Source: Merdibacter sp965119685 (lineage in GTDB: Bacteria; Bacillota_I; Bacilli_A; Erysipelotrichales; Erysipelotrichaceae). From it: DNA of 64,000 bases. The stretch spans positions 124,001 through 188,000 of the forward strand of contig OZ221971.1 in assembly GCA_965119685.1 (NCBI GenBank), given 5' to 3'. Below, piece by piece: positions 61,208 to 64,000 of the stretch. Numbering within the stretch: the stretch's first letter is position 1; each line of letters begins with the position of its first letter. Below the pieces are notes generated by a model. The model made no database searches, was not told the origin of the DNA, and saw nothing but the letters and a program-made list of their open reading frames with translations. The position numbers were made by a program, and so were the translations under genes.

Positions 61208-63641
61208 GTATATCGACAACAACCTTGTCTGGAACAAGGACAACGAAGTATTCGCCTACTATGAGCTGATACCGTATAACTATTCTTTTCTGTCAGCGGA
61301 ACAGAAGTTTATCGTCCATGACAGCTTCCGCCAGCTTATCGCACAGTCCCGTGAGGGAAAGATACACGCTTTACAGATAGCAACGGAAAGCTCTGTAAGA
61401 AGCATACAGGAGCAGTCAAAAAAGCTGGTAACAGGGCGACTTCGTGATGTGGCGATACAGAAGATTGACGAACAGACAGAAGCGTTAGTAAGCATGATTG
61501 GGGACAATCAAGTGGACTACCGCTTTTTTATCGGCTTCAAGCTCATTGTGACCGAGGAAAAAGTCAGCCTTGACAGCATGAAGAAATCGGCGTTTCTGAC
61601 GTTCAAGGAATTTCTAAACGAGGTCAACCACACGCTGATGAATGACTTTATCTCCATGCCAGATGATGAAATCAACCGCTACATGAAAATGGAAAAACTG
61701 CTGGAAAATAAAATCTCCCGCCGTTTCAAGTTCCGACGCTTGGATAAGAACGACTTCGGGTATCTTATCGAGCATATCTACGGCAGGGACGGCGTGGCGT
61801 ATGAGGACTACGAATATTCGCTTCCAAAGAAGAAGCTGAAAAAGGCAACGCTCATCAAGCAGTACGACCTTATCCGTCCGACCCGCTGTCTGATAGAGGA
61901 AAGCCAGCGATACTTGCGACTGGAACATGAGGACAGCGAGAGCTTCGTGTCCTACTTTACCGTCAATGCGATTGTGGGCGAGCTGGATTTTCCGTCGTCA
62001 GAAATCTTCTATTTCCAGCAACAGCAGTTCACCTTTCCCGTGGACACCTCTATGAATGTAGAAATCGTCGGGAACAGAAAAGCGTTATCGACTGTCCGCA
62101 ACAAGAAAAAAGAGCTGAAAGACTTGGACAACCACGCCTATCAGTCTGGAAGCGAAACCAGCTCAAACGTGGTGGACGCATTAGACAGCGTGGACGAGCT
62201 GGAAACCGACCTCGACCAGAGCAAGGAAAGTATGTATAAACTTTCTTACGTTATCCGTGTGTCTGCTCCCGACCTTGACGAGCTGAAACGACGCTGTGAT
62301 GAGGTCAAAGATTTTTACGACGATTTGAACGTCAAGCTGGTGCGACCCGCTGGGGATATGCTGGGGCTTCACTCTGAATTTCTTCCCGCCAGCAAGCGTT
62401 ATATCAATGACTATGTGCAGTATGTGAAATCGGACTTTCTGGCGGGGCTTGGCTTTGGGGCGACACAACAGCTTGGCGAGAATACAGGTATCTATATCGG
62501 CTATTCCGTGGACACGGGAAGAAACGTCTATTTACAGCCCTCTCTTGCTTCACAGGGTATCAAGGGGACAGTCACCAATGCTTTAGCTTCTGCCTTTGTC
62601 GGTTCGCTGGGCGGTGGAAAGTCATTCTGCAACAATCTGATTGTCTATTATTCCGTTCTCTTTGGGGGACAGGCTGTCATTCTCGACCCTAAAAGCGAGC
62701 GTGGCAACTGGAAAGAAACGCTCCCAGAGATAGCCCATGAAATCAATATCGTCAATCTTACCAGCGATAAGGAAAATGCTGGGCTTCTTGACCCGTTCGT
62801 CATTATGAAGAATGTAAAAGACGCTGAAAGTCTGGCGATAGACATTCTCACATTCCTTACGGGGATTTCCTCTAGGGACGGCGAGAAGTTCCCTGTCCTT
62901 AGAAAAGCGGTGCGAGCCGTGACCCAGAGCGATCAGCGAGGCTTGCTCCATGTGATAGACGAGCTACGCAGAGAGGACACGGCGATAGCCCGCAATATTG
63001 CCGACCATATCGACAGCTTTACGGACTATGACTTTGCACATCTGCTGTTCTCGGACGGTTCAGTGTCTAACGCTATCAGCTTGGACAATCAGCTCAATAT
63101 CATACAGGTGGCAGATTTGGTACTTCCCGACAAGGACACGACCTTTGAGGAATACACGACCATAGAACTGCTGTCCGTGGCTATGTTGATTGTTATTTCC
63201 ACCTTTGCCTTAGACTTCATTCATTCAGACCGCAGTATCTTTAAAATCGTGGATTTAGATGAAGCGTGGGCGTTCCTCAACGTGGCACAGGGAGAAACGC
63301 TCTCAAATAAGCTGGTGCGTGCGGGACGTGCTATGCAGGCGGGCGTGTACTTTGTCACGCAATCCTCTGGCGACGTGTCAAAGGAAAGTTTGAAAAACAA
63401 TATCGGCTTGAAGTTTGCCTTTAGAAGTACCGACATCAACGAGATAAAGCAGACCCTTGAATTTTTCGGTATCGACAAGGACGACGAGAACAACCAGAAA
63501 AGGCTTCGTGATTTGGAGAACGGACAATGCCTGCTTCAAGACTTGTACGGGCGTGTGGGCGTGGTGCAGATACACCCAGTCTTTGAGGAATTACTGCACG
63601 CCTTTGATACCAGACCGCCCGTGAAAAGAGAGGTGGAGTGA
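61194..63641 (+). CDS. VirB4-like conjugation ATPase (TcpF/Orf16-like)
   Basis: The 815-residue channel ATPase has Walker A SLGGGKSFCN near residue 473, Walker B FKIVDLDEAWAFLN near 685, and the conserved VTQSSGD and RSTDINE segments downstream. It powers substrate translocation through the type IV-like apparatus. The stop shares a base with the next start (TGATG). Confidence 0.94.
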   Translation: MFPIKYIDNNLVWNKDNEVFAYYELIPYNYSFLSAEQKFIVHDSFRQLIAQSREGKIHALQIATESSVRSIQEQSKKLVTGRLRDVAIQKIDEQTEALVSMIGDNQVDYRFFIGFKLIVTEEKVSLDSMKKSAFLTFKEFLNEVNHTLMNDFISMPDDEINRYMKMEKLLENKISRRFKFRRLDKNDFGYLIEHIYGRDGVAYEDYEYSLPKKKLKKATLIKQYDLIRPTRCLIEESQRYLRLEHEDSESFVSYFTVNAIVGELDFPSSEIFYFQQQQFTFPVDTSMNVEIVGNRKALSTVRNKKKELKDLDNHAYQSGSETSSNVVDALDSVDELETDLDQSKESMYKLSYVIRVSAPDLDELKRRCDEVKDFYDDLNVKLVRPAGDMLGLHSEFLPASKRYINDYVQYVKSDFLAGLGFGATQQLGENTGIYIGYSVDTGRNVYLQPSLASQGIKGTVTNALASAFVGSLGGGKSFCNNLIVYYSVLFGGQAVILDPKSERGNWKETLPEIAHEINIVNLTSDKENAGLLDPFVIMKNVKDAESLAIDILTFLTGISSRDGEKFPVLRKAVRAVTQSDQRGLLHVIDELRREDTAIARNIADHIDSFTDYDFAHLLFSDGSVSNAISLDNQLNIIQVADLVLPDKDTTFEEYTTIELLSVAMLIVISTFALDFIHSDRSIFKIVDLDEAWAFLNVAQGETLSNKLVRAGRAMQAGVYFVTQSSGDVSKESLKNNIGLKFAFRSTDINEIKQTLEFFGIDKDDENNQKRLRDLENGQCLLQDLYGRVGVVQIHPVFEELLHAFDTRPPVKREVE

Positions 63642-64000
63642 TGAAAGATAGGATAAAGGGGCTTCTGACAAAAAAGAAGCTCTTTCGTTTTTTCAAGATA
63701 GCTGTGATTGTGGTACTGACGACCATTGCCCTGCTCTCCCTATTGGGGACGGTGGCACACGCTTCTGGGCTGGTAGATGATACCGTCAATGCGGACAACC
63801 TGTATTCACAGTACCCGCTGGAGAACTACCAGCTTGACTTCTATGTGGACAATAGCTGGGGCTGGCTTCCGTGGAACTGGCTGGACGGTATCGGAAAGAG
63901 CGTGCAGTATGGGCTTTACTGTATCACCAACTTTATCTGGACTATCAGCCTGTATCTAAGCAACGCCACGGGGTACGTCGTCCAGCAGGCGTATAAGCTG
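63641..64000 (+). CDS. VirB6-like ICE membrane protein, CD3337/EF1877 type (3' end cut by window edge)
   Basis: The first 120 codons are present. A hydrophobic segment (IAVIVVLTTIALLSLLGTVAHA) after a basic start looks like a signal or anchor. NADNLYSQYPLENYQLDFYVD and NWLDGIGKSVQYGLYCITNFIW then match the opening of the Tn916 Orf15 family, which forms the membrane part of the channel. The ATG follows GGTGGAG. Confidence 0.85.
   Translation, partial: MKDRIKGLLTKKKLFRFFKIAVIVVLTTIALLSLLGTVAHASGLVDDTVNADNLYSQYPLENYQLDFYVDNSWGWLPWNWLDGIGKSVQYGLYCITNFIWTISLYLSNATGYVVQQAYKL

Larger units (their letters stand above)
49800..64000 (+). mobile_element. Tn916/ICE-type integrative conjugative element, left part
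   Basis: All genes from 50 kb to the right edge are on the plus strand in the Tn916 order: DUF961, DUF961, FtsK/TcpA, oriT, MobT relaxase, TcpD, ArdA, TcpE, VirB4, VirB6-like. An adhesin gene is added at the front and a Nudix/GNAT cargo pair in the middle. The left boundary lies between the hsp20 promoter and about 49,980, probably 49,800-49,920. The remaining transfer genes, excisionase and integrase must lie beyond the window. Confidence 0.9.

Overview
The window looks like chromosome of a Bacillota (Firmicutes) gut bacterium with an integrative conjugative element (ICE) entering at the right. The reasons are the gene order tmk-holB-ricT-rsmI, a T-box on metG and a SAM-I (S-box) riboswitch on metK, many PTS sugar systems with BglG-type regulators, strong AGGAGG ribosome binding sites, and a Tn916-type conjugation module. 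The roughly even base composition and PTS-rich content would suit an Erysipelotrichia-like lineage. That placement is inference and no 16S gene is present.

Layout: 1-2.4 kb is an ABC importer (fused permease cut by the left edge, plus ATPase), perhaps for 2-aminoethylphosphonate. 2.5-2.8 kb is a non-coding block of short palindromic repeats. 2.8-6.3 kb is the housekeeping operon tmk-holB-ricT-rsmI with overlapping genes. 6.8-8.1 kb holds two overlapping metallophosphoesterases. 8.7-12.7 kb carries purine nucleoside salvage (deoB and two deoD paralogues) and a RarA C-terminal-domain protein without its ATPase. 13-17.2 kb is a lactose/cellobiose-type PTS (IIA, IIB, IIC) with a multidomain PRD activator. 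A flavoprotein follows divergently (17.4-18.8 kb). 19.2-28.2 kb contains two beta-glucoside operons, each with a BglG antiterminator, a PTS permease and a GH1 6-phospho-beta-glucosidase. Each starts with a sigma-A promoter, a RAT site and an overlapping terminator.

28.3-30.8 kb is a small accessory island: an AAA15-like ATPase overlapping a short TOPRIM-like protein (a candidate two-gene defence module) and an orphan Imm5-like immunity protein. 30.9-38 kb holds metK with its riboswitch, a HAD phosphatase, a LUD protein, an M28-like peptidase, an AAA_14/DUF4143 ATPase and the 3' remnant of an amidohydrolase gene. 38.3-43.5 kb is a tightly overlapping Ytr-like operon (permease, GntR, ATPase, permease, glycosyltransferase). 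43.9-46.6 kb carries a GyrI-like protein, an AlbA/Schlafen-type protein and a zinc-finger protein fragment. metG with a T-box leader and hsp20 follow to 49.7 kb.

From about 49.8 kb to the right edge all genes run on the plus strand and form the first part of a Tn916/ICE-like element. It opens with a 1014-residue thioester/Cna-B/VaFE surface adhesin, then two DUF961 proteins, an FtsK/TcpA coupling ATPase, an oriT-like region, a MobT-type relaxase, DUF3789 and TcpD membrane proteins, an AT-rich cargo pair (Nudix, GNAT), two tandem ArdA antirestriction proteins, TcpE, a VirB4-like ATPase and the start of a VirB6-like membrane protein. Several of its gene starts are preceded by short stem-loops with a T-run, which look like attenuators. 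The integrase end lies outside the window.
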